Source of the DNA: Gammaproteobacteria bacterium
Lineage (GTDB): Bacteria; Pseudomonadota; Gammaproteobacteria; UBA6429; Thiohalophilaceae
NCBI GenBank assembly: GCA_024275115.1
Contig: JAJRZT010000021.1
Span: 1-64,000 of the forward strand
Length of the DNA stretch: 64,000 bases
Direction of reading: 5' to 3'
Every line of letters starts with the position of its first letter. Position 1 is the stretch's first letter. The notes under the pieces are model-generated. The model searched no databases. It worked only from the letters and a program-made list of their open reading frames with translations, and was not told the origin of the DNA. A program made the translations under genes and the position numbers. Shown here one piece after another: positions 44,563 through 54,054 of this stretch.

Positions 44563-45768
44563 TTAATCAATCGCTTTTAGTTTACTGATACGCGGCAACA
44601 AACGAAAATCAGCCAGTGCTGCCAGTAAAGCATCCATCACACTCGCATCATCATAAACCATACGATAATATTCAAACCGCATGGTTAGCCCACTGCCTAT
44701 AATAAACGACGCAAATGCAATCAGTGAACCCAAAGCCAATGTTGAAAAACCTGTAATGCCCTGCCCAAAGGTACAACCCATTGCCAACACACCGCCAATG
44801 CCCATGAGTGAAGCGCCAATAAAGTAGCGTATAAAGTCTTTTAGTGAACTAAACCATTCAAATCGTAAACTACCGGTAAATAAACCATAGATAAAAGAAC
44901 CCACTATTACACCAACAAGAATGGCGACACCAAAAGTAATCAGCGACACTTCTAAAGGGTGCACAAGGTAGTAAAGCGTTTCCCCCATTGGGTTAACAAA
45001 AGTAAAAGACATAGCTCCCACACCCGGTGGTGGCGAATCCATAAAGCTCGCCGCTTCAACCGCCGCCTGCCCCAACGGACCAGCCGTTGCATACCAGCCC
45101 GCAACCACGATTAAACCTACAATTGCGCCGCCGAGCAGGTTATCGAAGCGGTTGCGAAAATCAGTTGAGCGAAAAATAAAATACAACAGGGTTAAAATAA
45201 TTAAGCCTGCAGACACAGGGTGGAACCAGCCGCTGTCGGCAACACCAAACAGGCTACCCAGCAGGGTTGTAATTTGCTGACTGTCAATATCATATCTTTG
45301 TAAATTAATGGTAAGCGGCTCCATCCAGACATGAAAGCCATAATGATAGAAATCGGTCTTGGTCATCAGAAAAGCAAAAATACCGCCAATAAATAATACA
45401 AACAACGACTTCATATTACCGCCACCAATACGGATCAACGTTTTATTGACACACCCCCCGGCCAGTGTCATACCCACACCAAAAATAAGCCCGCCAAGCA
45501 AATAACGTATCCAGGCAAAATTCGCAGTACGGTACGGCGGCATTGTCATACCAAGGCTGATAACACCGAATTGCTCAAGCAGTAATACACCCGTCATGGC
45601 AATCGCTATCGCTAATAGCCATGCATACATGCGTCCCTTATCATTCATATTAACCCAGTCAGAAATGGCACCCATGGTACAAAAATTGGTTTTATGCACC
45701 ACCATACCCAGAACAACGGCCAGACTAAAACCTGATAAAATGACATACCATATCGCTGCGCTTTCCAT
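44563..45768 (-). CDS. YeeE/YedE-family sulfur-compound transporter
   Basis: A 401-residue inner-membrane protein with about nine hydrophobic segments, made of two YeeE/YedE (DUF395) halves. The conserved cysteines that relay sulfur compounds are visible: KTNFCTMG, LAGGCVNKTLIRIGGG and LAMGCTFGQGITG. Characterised relatives such as TsuA take up thiosulfate; in other members the substrate is unknown. The lack of an adjacent TusA-like gene is a small difference from many loci. In a genome with soxZ, uptake of a reduced sulfur compound is the best guess. Confidence 0.88.
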   Translation of the reverse strand: MESAAIWYVILSGFSLAVVLGMVVHKTNFCTMGAISDWVNMNDKGRMYAWLLAIAIAMTGVLLLEQFGVISLGMTMPPYRTANFAWIRYLLGGLIFGVGMTLAGGCVNKTLIRIGGGNMKSLFVLFIGGIFAFLMTKTDFYHYGFHVWMEPLTINLQRYDIDSQQITTLLGSLFGVADSGWFHPVSAGLIILTLLYFIFRSTDFRNRFDNLLGGAIVGLIVVAGWYATAGPLGQAAVEAASFMDSPPPGVGAMSFTFVNPMGETLYYLVHPLEVSLITFGVAILVGVIVGSFIYGLFTGSLRFEWFSSLKDFIRYFIGASLMGIGGVLAMGCTFGQGITGFSTLALGSLIAFASFIIGSGLTMRFEYYRMVYDDASVMDALLAALADFRLLPRISKLKAID

Positions 45769-46113
45769 TGGCTTCTCCCGTGTAATGTTCGCTGTGTTTT
45801 TTAATTATGATTGAATGCCACCGTTTATCTTTTTTAAGCCTAGAACCTGTGTGCAGCAAACAGGTCAAGTCTTAAGCTCAAGGAAGCTTAATTAATTTAT
45901 AAACGACAATTTAATAGCTCGGAATTAACAGGATTTCTGCAAAGCAACACCCAGTTCATTAGTGACCAGGCAATACGGCCAGTAACCTCAATAAAACGAA
46001 TTGCCCTAAATTAAGCCACCAACCTAAGCATTAATTTGCTAAGCTAACAGTAGTCGATAGGGCAAATTTGCCTCGATTTTACGCCACCTGATTAAAGAGC
46101 TCGGGGCTTTAGT
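45769..46113. other. Intergenic region ahead of the radical SAM gene
   Basis: About 345 bases without a gene between divergent yeeE and the radical SAM gene. It holds a widely spaced dyad (ttgcccta at about 46002 and tagggcaa at about 46057) that could bind a regulator. Nothing else is recognisable. Confidence 0.4.
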
Positions 46114-47601
46114 TTGACACCACACGACATTGTTTTTATTAACCCACCCTATGAGCGTATTGCTGCGGGCTATGAGTTTGTTAAACACATTACCAATAAT
46201 TCCCCCTCATTGGGCTTGCTGCATTTAGCAGCCGAAGTACGGCAACAGGGTTTTAACCCGTCCATTATTGAAAGCGACATTTTTAATCTCAGCGTTAAAC
46301 AGGTTGCCGCACAGGTAATTAAACAAAATCCAAAATACGTCGGCATTACCTTATTCACTGTCGGCGTCTGGGGTGCGGCTGACATTGCAAAACGAATAAA
46401 AGCCGCTCTACCTGATACCACCATTATTGTTGGTGGGCCACATATTTCCTCTATGGGCACCGAAACCATCGAGCGCTTTAGCCAGTTTGATTATGCGGTG
46501 GACGGTGAAGGCGAAAAAGCCCTCTCCGAGCTACTTGAAGCACTCGAAAACGGTACTGATTTATTTAAGGTGCCCAGCCTGATTTACCGTGATGAATTTA
46601 TGACCCGCAAAACAGCCGGTAAACCCATTAACCGAGTGCTTGACGAACTACCCTTTCCCGCATGGGATTTATTACCGGATTTTCCGAAAGCTTACAAACC
46701 GGCTATTTATGACTTTCCGCGAGGCCCGGCTGCCACCATTGCCGCTTCACGCGGCTGTCCATTTCACTGTAAATTTTGCGACACCTCCACTTTCGGTGCC
46801 AGCGTGCGCCATTATTCACCCGCCATCGTGTTTAAAATGATGAAGCACCTCAACGACAAATACGGCGTAAGACACATTGCCTTTGTCGATGATTTATTTC
46901 TGGCCAGCAAGGTGCGGGTAAAAGAACTCTGCGAAATGATTCTTGAAGACGGCCTGAAAATGAGCTGGAGTTGCACCGCACGGGTCGATACTGTCAAACC
47001 GGATATTCTTGGGCTTATGAAACAGGCCGGCTGCTGGGAAATCAGCTTTGGTCTGGAAACCGGCTCCAATGATCTTTTAAAGAAAATGGATAAAAAAGCT
47101 GAAGTTGAAAAGTCCGAACAAGCCGTAAAATGGACCGCTGCCGCCGGTATTCGTACCAAAGGTTTATTTATGCTAGGTTTTCCAGGTGAAGATGAACACA
47201 CCATTCAACAAACCAAAGACTTTATTCGTAATATCCCGATGACTATTATGAACCTGACCAAATTCACCCCCTACCCCGGCTCCCCCATTTACCGTGAAAT
47301 CTACGGCACCAATATTCGCGATGACCACTGGGAAAAAATGAACGGCATGAACTTTGTCTGGGCGCCGGATGGGATCTCGGTAAAAGAACTGGACAAACAC
47401 TACCAGCAAATACTCAAAGCCTTTTATAAGCGCCCAAAAATTGGCCATTACTACCTTAAACTCACCTTGCAATACCCAAACCATTTTAGTCGTTTACTGC
47501 GCTTCGGTATTGGTTTTCTCAACGCCAAACTCGTTAGCCTGTTAAGTGGTCGTGGTGGCTTGCTGGTAAAAGAAGCCCCACATCTGGATCATAGCGATTA
47601 A
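46114..47601 (+). CDS. B12-binding radical SAM protein
   Basis: The 495-residue cytoplasmic protein has an N-terminal cobalamin-binding-like domain (about 1-140, LGLLHLAAEVRQQGF, IIVGGPHISSMG), a radical SAM core with the [4Fe-4S] motif SRGCPFHCKFCDTSTFG (Cys215, 219, 222), and a C-terminal extension beyond about 400. This class makes difficult C-C bonds, often methylations, but the N-terminal domain lacks an obvious DxHxxG loop, so cobalamin binding is doubtful. Translation begins at TTG 46114. It stands alone between yeeE and trkA, and no partner indicates its substrate. Confidence 0.85.
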   Translation: MTPHDIVFINPPYERIAAGYEFVKHITNNSPSLGLLHLAAEVRQQGFNPSIIESDIFNLSVKQVAAQVIKQNPKYVGITLFTVGVWGAADIAKRIKAALPDTTIIVGGPHISSMGTETIERFSQFDYAVDGEGEKALSELLEALENGTDLFKVPSLIYRDEFMTRKTAGKPINRVLDELPFPAWDLLPDFPKAYKPAIYDFPRGPAATIAASRGCPFHCKFCDTSTFGASVRHYSPAIVFKMMKHLNDKYGVRHIAFVDDLFLASKVRVKELCEMILEDGLKMSWSCTARVDTVKPDILGLMKQAGCWEISFGLETGSNDLLKKMDKKAEVEKSEQAVKWTAAAGIRTKGLFMLGFPGEDEHTIQQTKDFIRNIPMTIMNLTKFTPYPGSPIYREIYGTNIRDDHWEKMNGMNFVWAPDGISVKELDKHYQQILKAFYKRPKIGHYYLKLTLQYPNHFSRLLRFGIGFLNAKLVSLLSGRGGLLVKEAPHLDHSD

Positions 47602-47722
47602 CCCTGCCTTGCCCCGCTTTTCTTCATAATATAAAGCATTGTAATACGGCCACCAACCGCTACAATACGCTTACAAGAACAATATTAAAGAGTCGCTAAA
47701 CGGCTCCATAAAACTATAAACT

Positions 47723-49099
47723 ATGAAAATTATTATTTTAGGTGCCGGGCAAGTTGGAAGTTCGCTGGCTGAAAACCTGGTTAGCGAAGACAATGACATC
47801 ACCATTGTCGACACCAACGAAGCGCAACTACGCAACCTGCAAGATCGACTTGATTTACGTACCGTGCATGGTCTTGCCTCACACCCGGATGTGCTGCGCA
47901 ATGCTGGTGCCGAAGATGCCGACATGATGATTGCCGTCACCGACAGCGATGAAACCAACCTGGTCGCCTGTCAAATAGCTTATACTTTATTTCACACCCC
48001 CACAAAAATTGCCCGAATCCGTGGCATGGGTTACTTAAAAGAAAGTGAAAAACTTTTTACTCAGGACGCTTTCCCGGTTGATGTGTCCATTAGCCCCGAA
48101 CAAATTATTACCGATAATATTTACCGTTTAATTAAACACCCCGGCTCATTACAGGTGCTCGACTTTGCCGAAGGCCAGGTACAAATGGTGGGTGTAAAAG
48201 CCTTTTATGGCGGCACATTAGTTGGCCGTGAGTTGCGTGCACTGCGCGAACATATACCCAACGTCGATACCCGGGTTGCCGCTATTTACCGGCGCGGCCA
48301 TGCCATCATCCCCGAAGGCCATACCGTTATTGAAGCCGACGATGAAGTATTTTTTATCGCCGCCACAAAAGATATTCGTGCCGTAATGAGTGAATTGCGC
48401 CGGGTAGACAGCCCTTACAAACGTATTATGATTGTTGGCGGTGGCAATATCGGCCGCCGTGTTGCCGCATCACTTGAGAAGGATTATAGCGTTAAGCTAA
48501 TCGACCACAACCCTATCCGCAGTGAAGAAATTGCCAATGAACTGGACAACACGCTGGTTATTCTGGGTGATGCGGCCGATGAAGAGCTGTTACAGGAAGA
48601 AGGCATTGAAAAAGTGGATGTGTTTTGCGCCTTAACCAACGATGACGAAGCCAATATTCTTTCGTCAATGCTGGCCAAGAGCATGGGCGCACGTAAAGTA
48701 ATGACCTTAATCAACCGCGCAGCCTATGTTGATCTTATTCAAAGTGGCAACATCGATATTGCGATTTCACCGCAACAGGCCACCATTGGCAGTTTGTTAA
48801 CCCATATTCGCCGCGGTGACGTTGTAAAAGTGCATTCCTTACGCCGCGGTGCAGCAGAAGCCATTGAAGCGATTGCACACGGTGAAGAAAGCTCATCTAA
48901 AGTGGTTGGCAAAGCCATCGAAGATATAAAGCTGCCACCCGGCACCACCATTGGCGCGATTGTTCGCGGCAAAGAAGTTATCATTGCGCACCACGACACC
49001 GTTATTCAATCCGAAGATCATGTTATTCTGTTTCTGGTTGATAAAAAATTCATTCCTGTTGTCGAGCGCTTATTCCAGGTCGGCATTACCTTTATCTAA
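47723..49099 (+). CDS. trkA: Trk system potassium-uptake regulator TrkA
   Basis: TrkA is the cytoplasmic NAD/nucleotide-binding ring that gates the TrkH potassium channel. The 458-residue protein has two RCK units, each with an N-terminal Rossmann part ([19 protein letters not shown] and [21 protein letters not shown]) and a C-terminal TrkA_C part. It is followed 16 bases later by trkH, so the complete uptake system is here. Its usual neighbour in relatives is ntrX, from which it is now separated by more than 8 kb. Confidence 0.97.
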   Translation: MKIIILGAGQVGSSLAENLVSEDNDITIVDTNEAQLRNLQDRLDLRTVHGLASHPDVLRNAGAEDADMMIAVTDSDETNLVACQIAYTLFHTPTKIARIRGMGYLKESEKLFTQDAFPVDVSISPEQIITDNIYRLIKHPGSLQVLDFAEGQVQMVGVKAFYGGTLVGRELRALREHIPNVDTRVAAIYRRGHAIIPEGHTVIEADDEVFFIAATKDIRAVMSELRRVDSPYKRIMIVGGGNIGRRVAASLEKDYSVKLIDHNPIRSEEIANELDNTLVILGDAADEELLQEEGIEKVDVFCALTNDDEANILSSMLAKSMGARKVMTLINRAAYVDLIQSGNIDIAISPQQATIGSLLTHIRRGDVVKVHSLRRGAAEAIEAIAHGEESSSKVVGKAIEDIKLPPGTTIGAIVRGKEVIIAHHDTVIQSEDHVILFLVDKKFIPVVERLFQVGITFI

Positions 49100-49115
49100 A
49101 GATTAATAAAATACG

Positions 49116-50570
49116 ATGCAATTTTTTGCTATACAAAGAATTATTGGCTTGTTGTTAGTGATCTTCAGTATCACCCAACTCCCCCCGGTTATTGTTTCTT
49201 TAATTTATAACGATGGTGCCCTTAATGCTTTCCTCGTTACTTTTTTTGTAACCATTGCCACAGGTGCTGCTCTTTGGCTGCCTGTTTATAAATCACGAAA
49301 AGAACTGCGCTTACGTGATGGCTTTATTGTCGTGGTTGCCTTCTGGACGGTGCTGGGTTTATTTGGCTCATTACCACTCATACTTTCAGAACACGTTACT
49401 ATATCCATTACTGATTCTATTTTTGAATCCATCTCTGGGTTAACCACAACTGGCGCCACCGTTATTACCAACATTGAATCGCTGCCAAAATCCATACTCT
49501 ATTATCGACAGCAATTACAATGGTTGGGCGGTATGGGTATTGTTGTTTTAGCGGTTGCCATTATGCCAATGCTCGGCATTGGTGGTATGCAACTGTACCG
49601 TGCAGAAACACCAGGGCCCATGAAAGACAGTAAACTCACACCTCGTTTAACTGAAACAGCAAAAGCACTCTGGTATATCTACCTTACACTTACCATCCTC
49701 TGCGCACTTGGCTACTGGGCTGCGGGTATGACTGTTTTTGATGCGATTGCTCACAGCTTTTCTACTGTTTCCATTGGTGGCTTTTCAACACATGACAACA
49801 GCATGGCCTACTTTATTGACAAACCTTTAATTGAAGTAACCGCCATTATCTTTATGTTTATTTCCGGCATTAACTTTGCTCTGCATTTTACTTCATGGCG
49901 AAGTCGCAGCATTAAAGCCTATTTAATGGATGCAGAATTTAAAACTTACCTTTCACTTATGCTTATTGCCATTGTGATCGCAACAAGTTATTTATTTTAT
50001 ACCAATCATTTTCCAACAACCAATCAAACGATTTTAAACAGTGTTTTTCAGGTTGTATCCATCGGCACAACCACGGGCTTCACCACACAGGAATACCATT
50101 TATGGCCCGGCTTCCTGCCTATTATGTTACTGTTTCTAAGTTTTGTGGGTGGCTGTGCAGGTTCAACCGGTGGCGGAATGAAAGTTATTCGATTCCTGCT
50201 TTTATTTAAGCAGGGCAAGCGCGAAATCATGCGTGTTATTCACCCGAATGCCATACTCACTATTAAAATAGGTGGCAAGCCGTTACAAACCCGCGTTATC
50301 GAATCCGTATGGGGGTTTTTCTCTGTCTATGTTGCTGTCTTCAGCATTATGCTTTTAGCGTTGATGGCATTAGGGCTGGATCAAGTCACCGCCTTTTCTG
50401 CTGTTGCCGCCTGCCTGAATAACCTTGGCCCCGGGCTTAATGAAGTAGCTCTTAACTATGCCAGCCTGGATGACAGTGTTAAATGGATACTTTGCTTTGC
50501 CATGCTACTAGGGCGGTTAGAAATCTTTACCCTGCTAGTATTGTTAACCCCTGCATTCTGGAGACGTTAA
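49116..50570 (+). CDS. trkH: Trk potassium transporter TrkH
   Basis: TrkH is the membrane-embedded potassium-conducting subunit. The 484-residue protein shows the repeated pore loops of the Trk/Ktr superfamily: SGLTTTGATVI, FSTVSIGGFSTHDNS, IGTTTGFTTQEY and CLNNLGPGL, with the GCAGSTGGGMKVIR intracellular segment before the final pore repeat. It is the second gene of trkA-trkH. No obvious terminator follows, and the next gene is convergent. Confidence 0.97.
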   Translation: MQFFAIQRIIGLLLVIFSITQLPPVIVSLIYNDGALNAFLVTFFVTIATGAALWLPVYKSRKELRLRDGFIVVVAFWTVLGLFGSLPLILSEHVTISITDSIFESISGLTTTGATVITNIESLPKSILYYRQQLQWLGGMGIVVLAVAIMPMLGIGGMQLYRAETPGPMKDSKLTPRLTETAKALWYIYLTLTILCALGYWAAGMTVFDAIAHSFSTVSIGGFSTHDNSMAYFIDKPLIEVTAIIFMFISGINFALHFTSWRSRSIKAYLMDAEFKTYLSLMLIAIVIATSYLFYTNHFPTTNQTILNSVFQVVSIGTTTGFTTQEYHLWPGFLPIMLLFLSFVGGCAGSTGGGMKVIRFLLLFKQGKREIMRVIHPNAILTIKIGGKPLQTRVIESVWGFFSVYVAVFSIMLLALMALGLDQVTAFSAVAACLNNLGPGLNEVALNYASLDDSVKWILCFAMLLGRLEIFTLLVLLTPAFWRR

Positions 50571-50653
50571 TTTGCGGAACTGGCAACATACGCAAACATC
50601 ATAAATGCTCCCCATCATAAGGGCACGTCTTTTTAAAGTTACCTTATTCGAAC

Positions 50654-51043
50654 TTACAGACTGCTCAACTGTGAATTAATACGCTGCTCCAGGTTTTTAA
50701 TCCAGTTGTTATAACTGCGGTGGATATTTGTACCGTCATAATTTAAGCCCGCACTGTCTTTATAGTCAATACTAAACTTCTTTTTATCGTATTTAATTTC
50801 TACTTTTGCCATATGGTTACGCACAAAAATTGTTGCAATAATTAAACCAGGTTTAACTGGTTTCATACCCCAACCAATGCTTTGCCCTGCACGTATAATT
50901 GCTTTCTTTACATCTTTTTCAGTATATTGACCCGATGCCATCACCGGTGCTTCGCTAACCGTTCGTATAGGGTTTGCACGGCAACCAATCATGGTAACCA
51001 CTAAAATAGTAAGAATGAGTGCTGAAATCTTTTTAAGTGACAT
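50654..51043 (-). CDS. Small lipoprotein of unknown function
   Basis: The 129-residue product has a lipoprotein signal (ILTILVVTMIGCRA, Cys at about 21). The mature part contains YTEKDVKKAIIRAGQSIGWGMKPVKPGLIIATIFVRNHMAKVEIKYDKKKFSIDYKDS, a pattern shared by a family of short proteobacterial lipoproteins of unknown role. It stands alone between trkH and the GT2 fusion gene. No partner or motif suggests a function. Confidence 0.75.
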   Translation of the reverse strand: MSLKKISALILTILVVTMIGCRANPIRTVSEAPVMASGQYTEKDVKKAIIRAGQSIGWGMKPVKPGLIIATIFVRNHMAKVEIKYDKKKFSIDYKDSAGLNYDGTNIHRSYNNWIKNLEQRINSQLSSL

Positions 51044-51204
51044 AATTTTTCCTTAAATATTCAATGTTTTAATATTATTCTCAGGCCTTTACCTTATAAT
51101 AACGCCTGACACTTATAAGCGTCAATTTCCAATGACTGTAGCGTATTTCGCTTTCAAAATACAATTAAAAATAGACGTAAATTTAACCATATATAACTTA
51201 GCCA

Positions 51205-52626
51205 ATGAGAACAACCATGCAAATTGCTGTCGTTATCCCGGCATTCAACGAACAACGCAGTATTGTTGATGTTGCCACGCGCGCCTTACAGCAAGCCGAC
51301 CACGTTATTGTTGTTGACGATGGCTCAAGCGATCAAACCCTTGCTCTCGCACAAGGCTTACAAAAAACCCACAGTAAACTGGTTGTATTAGCGAATGGGC
51401 AAAATAGGGGTAAAGCCGCCACGCTCTGGGCAGGCATGCAATATGCAGAAAAACTGAAGGTCGATGCCGTCATTACACTTGATGGTGACGGCCAGCACTG
51501 CCCCGAAGATATTCCACGCTTTATACAAACAGCCCAACAGCAGCCTCAAACCATTATTATTGGTGCCCGGCTGGCCGATAAAAGTGCGATACCTGCAAAA
51601 CGTTATTATGCCAATAAGTTTGCCAACTTCTGGCTGTCATGGGCTGCCGGCTATGTGATTGATGACAGCCAGTCGGGCTTTCGTCTATACCCGAGTAAAC
51701 TTATCAGGCAATTAACACCCGATATTCAGCGCTCTAAAAGTTTTGTCTTTGAAAGTGAAATCCTCATCAGTGCCGCCAAATTAAACATTACAAGCATTCC
51801 GATAAAAATAGAAGCCATTTACAATGCCGATGCCCGACCCTCTCACTTTCGTGGTGTTACCGACATTCTTTTAATTACCCGAATGGTAGCATGGTCACTG
51901 TTTAGTCGTGGTATGCATCCATTGGGGCTATTTAATATTACCGTTATGCATGCACTGAAAGGTAAACACTCCAAAGCCATCGGAGCAGACGGCTTTGCAA
52001 TGCTACTGCTTTCCACTCTTATTATTTTACTCACCGGCGGATTGAGTTATCTTTATTTTTTATATAAAACACTCCGTATGGCAAAGAACGCACCCAGCTA
52101 TGTCAGCGACACAGAAATTTTGTTATTACCAGGCATGCGGCTTAAAAAAAATAACGTAAATAAACTCTACCAGCAACGTCTGGATAAAGCAGAAGAACTA
52201 CTCAGCAGCCAACCTGACTTAAAAATTATTATTCTCGGCGGTTTAACCGGCAATGCCAGCATTACCGAGGCCCAGGCCGGTAAAAATTATTTAACGAATA
52301 AAAATATTACATCTGACCGTATTATTACAGAACACCAGTCACGCCATACACTGGAAAATTTAAAATATTCTAAAGAACTTATTAATGAAATGAGAATTAC
52401 AAAAATAGCCTTGCTAACCAACCGTTTTCATTTGTACCGCGCATTAACACTGGCACGTGGCTTTAAACTCTACGCCAAACCCTGTGCGGCCAAAAATATT
52501 TTCTTATACAAGCCTGGCAATATACTAAGAGTTTTAACCGAAGCCTTTTTTAATCACTGGTATACTGTTGGGAAAGCCTATGCCTTTACAACAAAAAATA
52601 AAAAAATGATAAACCGTATCAGCTAA
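51205..52626 (+). CDS. GT2 glycosyltransferase fused to a YdcF/DUF218 domain
   Basis: An unusual two-domain protein. Residues 1-235 form a GT-A family 2 glycosyltransferase of the dolichol-phosphate-sugar type (VVIPAFNEQRSIVDV, VDDGSSDQT, metal-binding DGDGQH). A membrane helix near 265-290 (MLLLSTLIILLTGGLSYLYFLY) precedes a YdcF/ElyC-like DUF218 domain (about 300-470) with LLLPGMRLKKN, GGLTGNASITEAQ, EHQSRHTLENLKYSKE and LLTNRFHLYRALTLAR. DUF218 proteins act on envelope glycan or lipid carriers. One chain may therefore transfer and edit a lipid-linked sugar. ATG 51217 is an alternative start. Confidence 0.85.
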   Translation: MRTTMQIAVVIPAFNEQRSIVDVATRALQQADHVIVVDDGSSDQTLALAQGLQKTHSKLVVLANGQNRGKAATLWAGMQYAEKLKVDAVITLDGDGQHCPEDIPRFIQTAQQQPQTIIIGARLADKSAIPAKRYYANKFANFWLSWAAGYVIDDSQSGFRLYPSKLIRQLTPDIQRSKSFVFESEILISAAKLNITSIPIKIEAIYNADARPSHFRGVTDILLITRMVAWSLFSRGMHPLGLFNITVMHALKGKHSKAIGADGFAMLLLSTLIILLTGGLSYLYFLYKTLRMAKNAPSYVSDTEILLLPGMRLKKNNVNKLYQQRLDKAEELLSSQPDLKIIILGGLTGNASITEAQAGKNYLTNKNITSDRIITEHQSRHTLENLKYSKELINEMRITKIALLTNRFHLYRALTLARGFKLYAKPCAAKNIFLYKPGNILRVLTEAFFNHWYTVGKAYAFTTKNKKMINRIS

Positions 52627-52662
52627 TTAATAAACGTAAATAGAAATATTAGGGGGACAACA

Positions 52663-54054
52663 ATGAATAATAATACACCAGTAAAACCATCACCTTTTAC
52701 GCAACAACAACTCGATGCCTACCGCCGCCAGGGCGACCCACTGGCAGATGAAGTGATTGATGCCTTTGCGGCCCAATATGGCGCATCGATTCAGGAACTG
52801 GCAGAAAAACTCCAGAATATTATTAGAATGCCAACCGAAGACGATATGCTGAGTATTATTAATCGTATTTTCCCGGATGATGAAAATATTCGAAATGCCC
52901 TTGAAAAATATTTTACCCAGGCTACCTCATTACCTGACTGGGTCGATGCAGATAAATTAAATTTAGGTGGCCAGGTTTTTCAGGATCATTTATTCAGTGG
53001 TTTTATGGTGCTCGGCTGCTCCAGTTTACCCATTTGCTATGTATGCCGACCCGATGTAAAAGTATTAAGTTTTACAAGACGCTTAATCGACGACGCACCA
53101 AGACGGCTGGTCGAAACATCACAAATGGTAACCGATGTAATGAGCACCGGCGGTCTTACCATCAAGGATGGCCGATTAGCCGGTAAAGGGGTACAGTCCA
53201 TTTTAAAAATACGCTTAATCCATGCATCAATTCGCCACTTACTATTACAAAAGGAAAAATTATTAGCCGCCCACCCGCACGCAAATGATATTGACCCTAA
53301 AAATTTCCTGCTAGCCTATGTGTACGACTCCATTAAGGATCAATGCCACTGGTATGGTGACGCTAAACCGGATGCATGGAACGAAGAAAAAGATGGCATC
53401 CCCATTAATAAAGAAGCTCTTGCTGAAACCCTGCTGACCTTTTCATTTTTAATTTTACGCGGTTTACACAAAATTGGTGTACATCTTAATGCAAACCAGC
53501 AAAACGCCTATTTGCATAGCTGGAATATTGCCGGTTATATTCTCGGCGTCGATGAAAAATTTTTGCAGCACTTTAATAATTTCAAAAATACTGAAGTTAT
53601 TTATGAACAAATACTTCAACGCCGCTTTGGCTCAACAAAAGACGGCATTTTATTACAACAATCTCTACTGGAAGTTTTTTCTGACAATGCTGCACGCCTT
53701 ATTCCTTTCGGTCGCATTTTACATGTGCGCCGTTTGGCAAGGCTGGTTACTTCCAAATTAATATCTGAAGAATGCTACACGGCTCTCGGTTTAAAACTTA
53801 GCCTTTATGATAAATTTATACGTATGTTTGTATGGATGGGCGTTCGTACATTCGGCTGGTTTGTAAACCATGGTTGGCTACGCCCCATCGCCGATTATAT
53901 GTTTGGCCGTATTGCTCAATCTTTATGGGACTGGCGAGCCGACTTTTCTGAGCAGCAAACTAAACAAAGTCATGATAAACATGGCATTTGTAACCCGCTC
54001 GTTATCCCGCGCCACTTAATTAAAACAAGCCACTTATCAACTTCAAAAAAATAA
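52663..54054 (+). CDS. MpaB/latex-clearing-type oxygenase family protein (DUF2236)
   Basis: The 463-residue protein belongs to the DUF2236 / MpaB-rubber-oxygenase-like family, helical haem-b proteins. Recognisable segments are GDPLADEVIDAF, FQDHLFSGFMVLGCSSLPICYV, LVETSQMVTDVMSTGGL and the conserved arginine/histidine stretch KIRLIHASIRHLLL, where relatives hold the haem-binding histidine. No signal peptide is present. The natural substrate is unknown and could be lipid-like. A good GGGG-type ribosome-binding site precedes ATG 52663. Its stop shares a base with the next start, so the PDC-sensor gene is translationally coupled. Confidence 0.78.
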   Translation: MNNNTPVKPSPFTQQQLDAYRRQGDPLADEVIDAFAAQYGASIQELAEKLQNIIRMPTEDDMLSIINRIFPDDENIRNALEKYFTQATSLPDWVDADKLNLGGQVFQDHLFSGFMVLGCSSLPICYVCRPDVKVLSFTRRLIDDAPRRLVETSQMVTDVMSTGGLTIKDGRLAGKGVQSILKIRLIHASIRHLLLQKEKLLAAHPHANDIDPKNFLLAYVYDSIKDQCHWYGDAKPDAWNEEKDGIPINKEALAETLLTFSFLILRGLHKIGVHLNANQQNAYLHSWNIAGYILGVDEKFLQHFNNFKNTEVIYEQILQRRFGSTKDGILLQQSLLEVFSDNAARLIPFGRILHVRRLARLVTSKLISEECYTALGLKLSLYDKFIRMFVWMGVRTFGWFVNHGWLRPIADYMFGRIAQSLWDWRADFSEQQTKQSHDKHGICNPLVIPRHLIKTSHLSTSKK

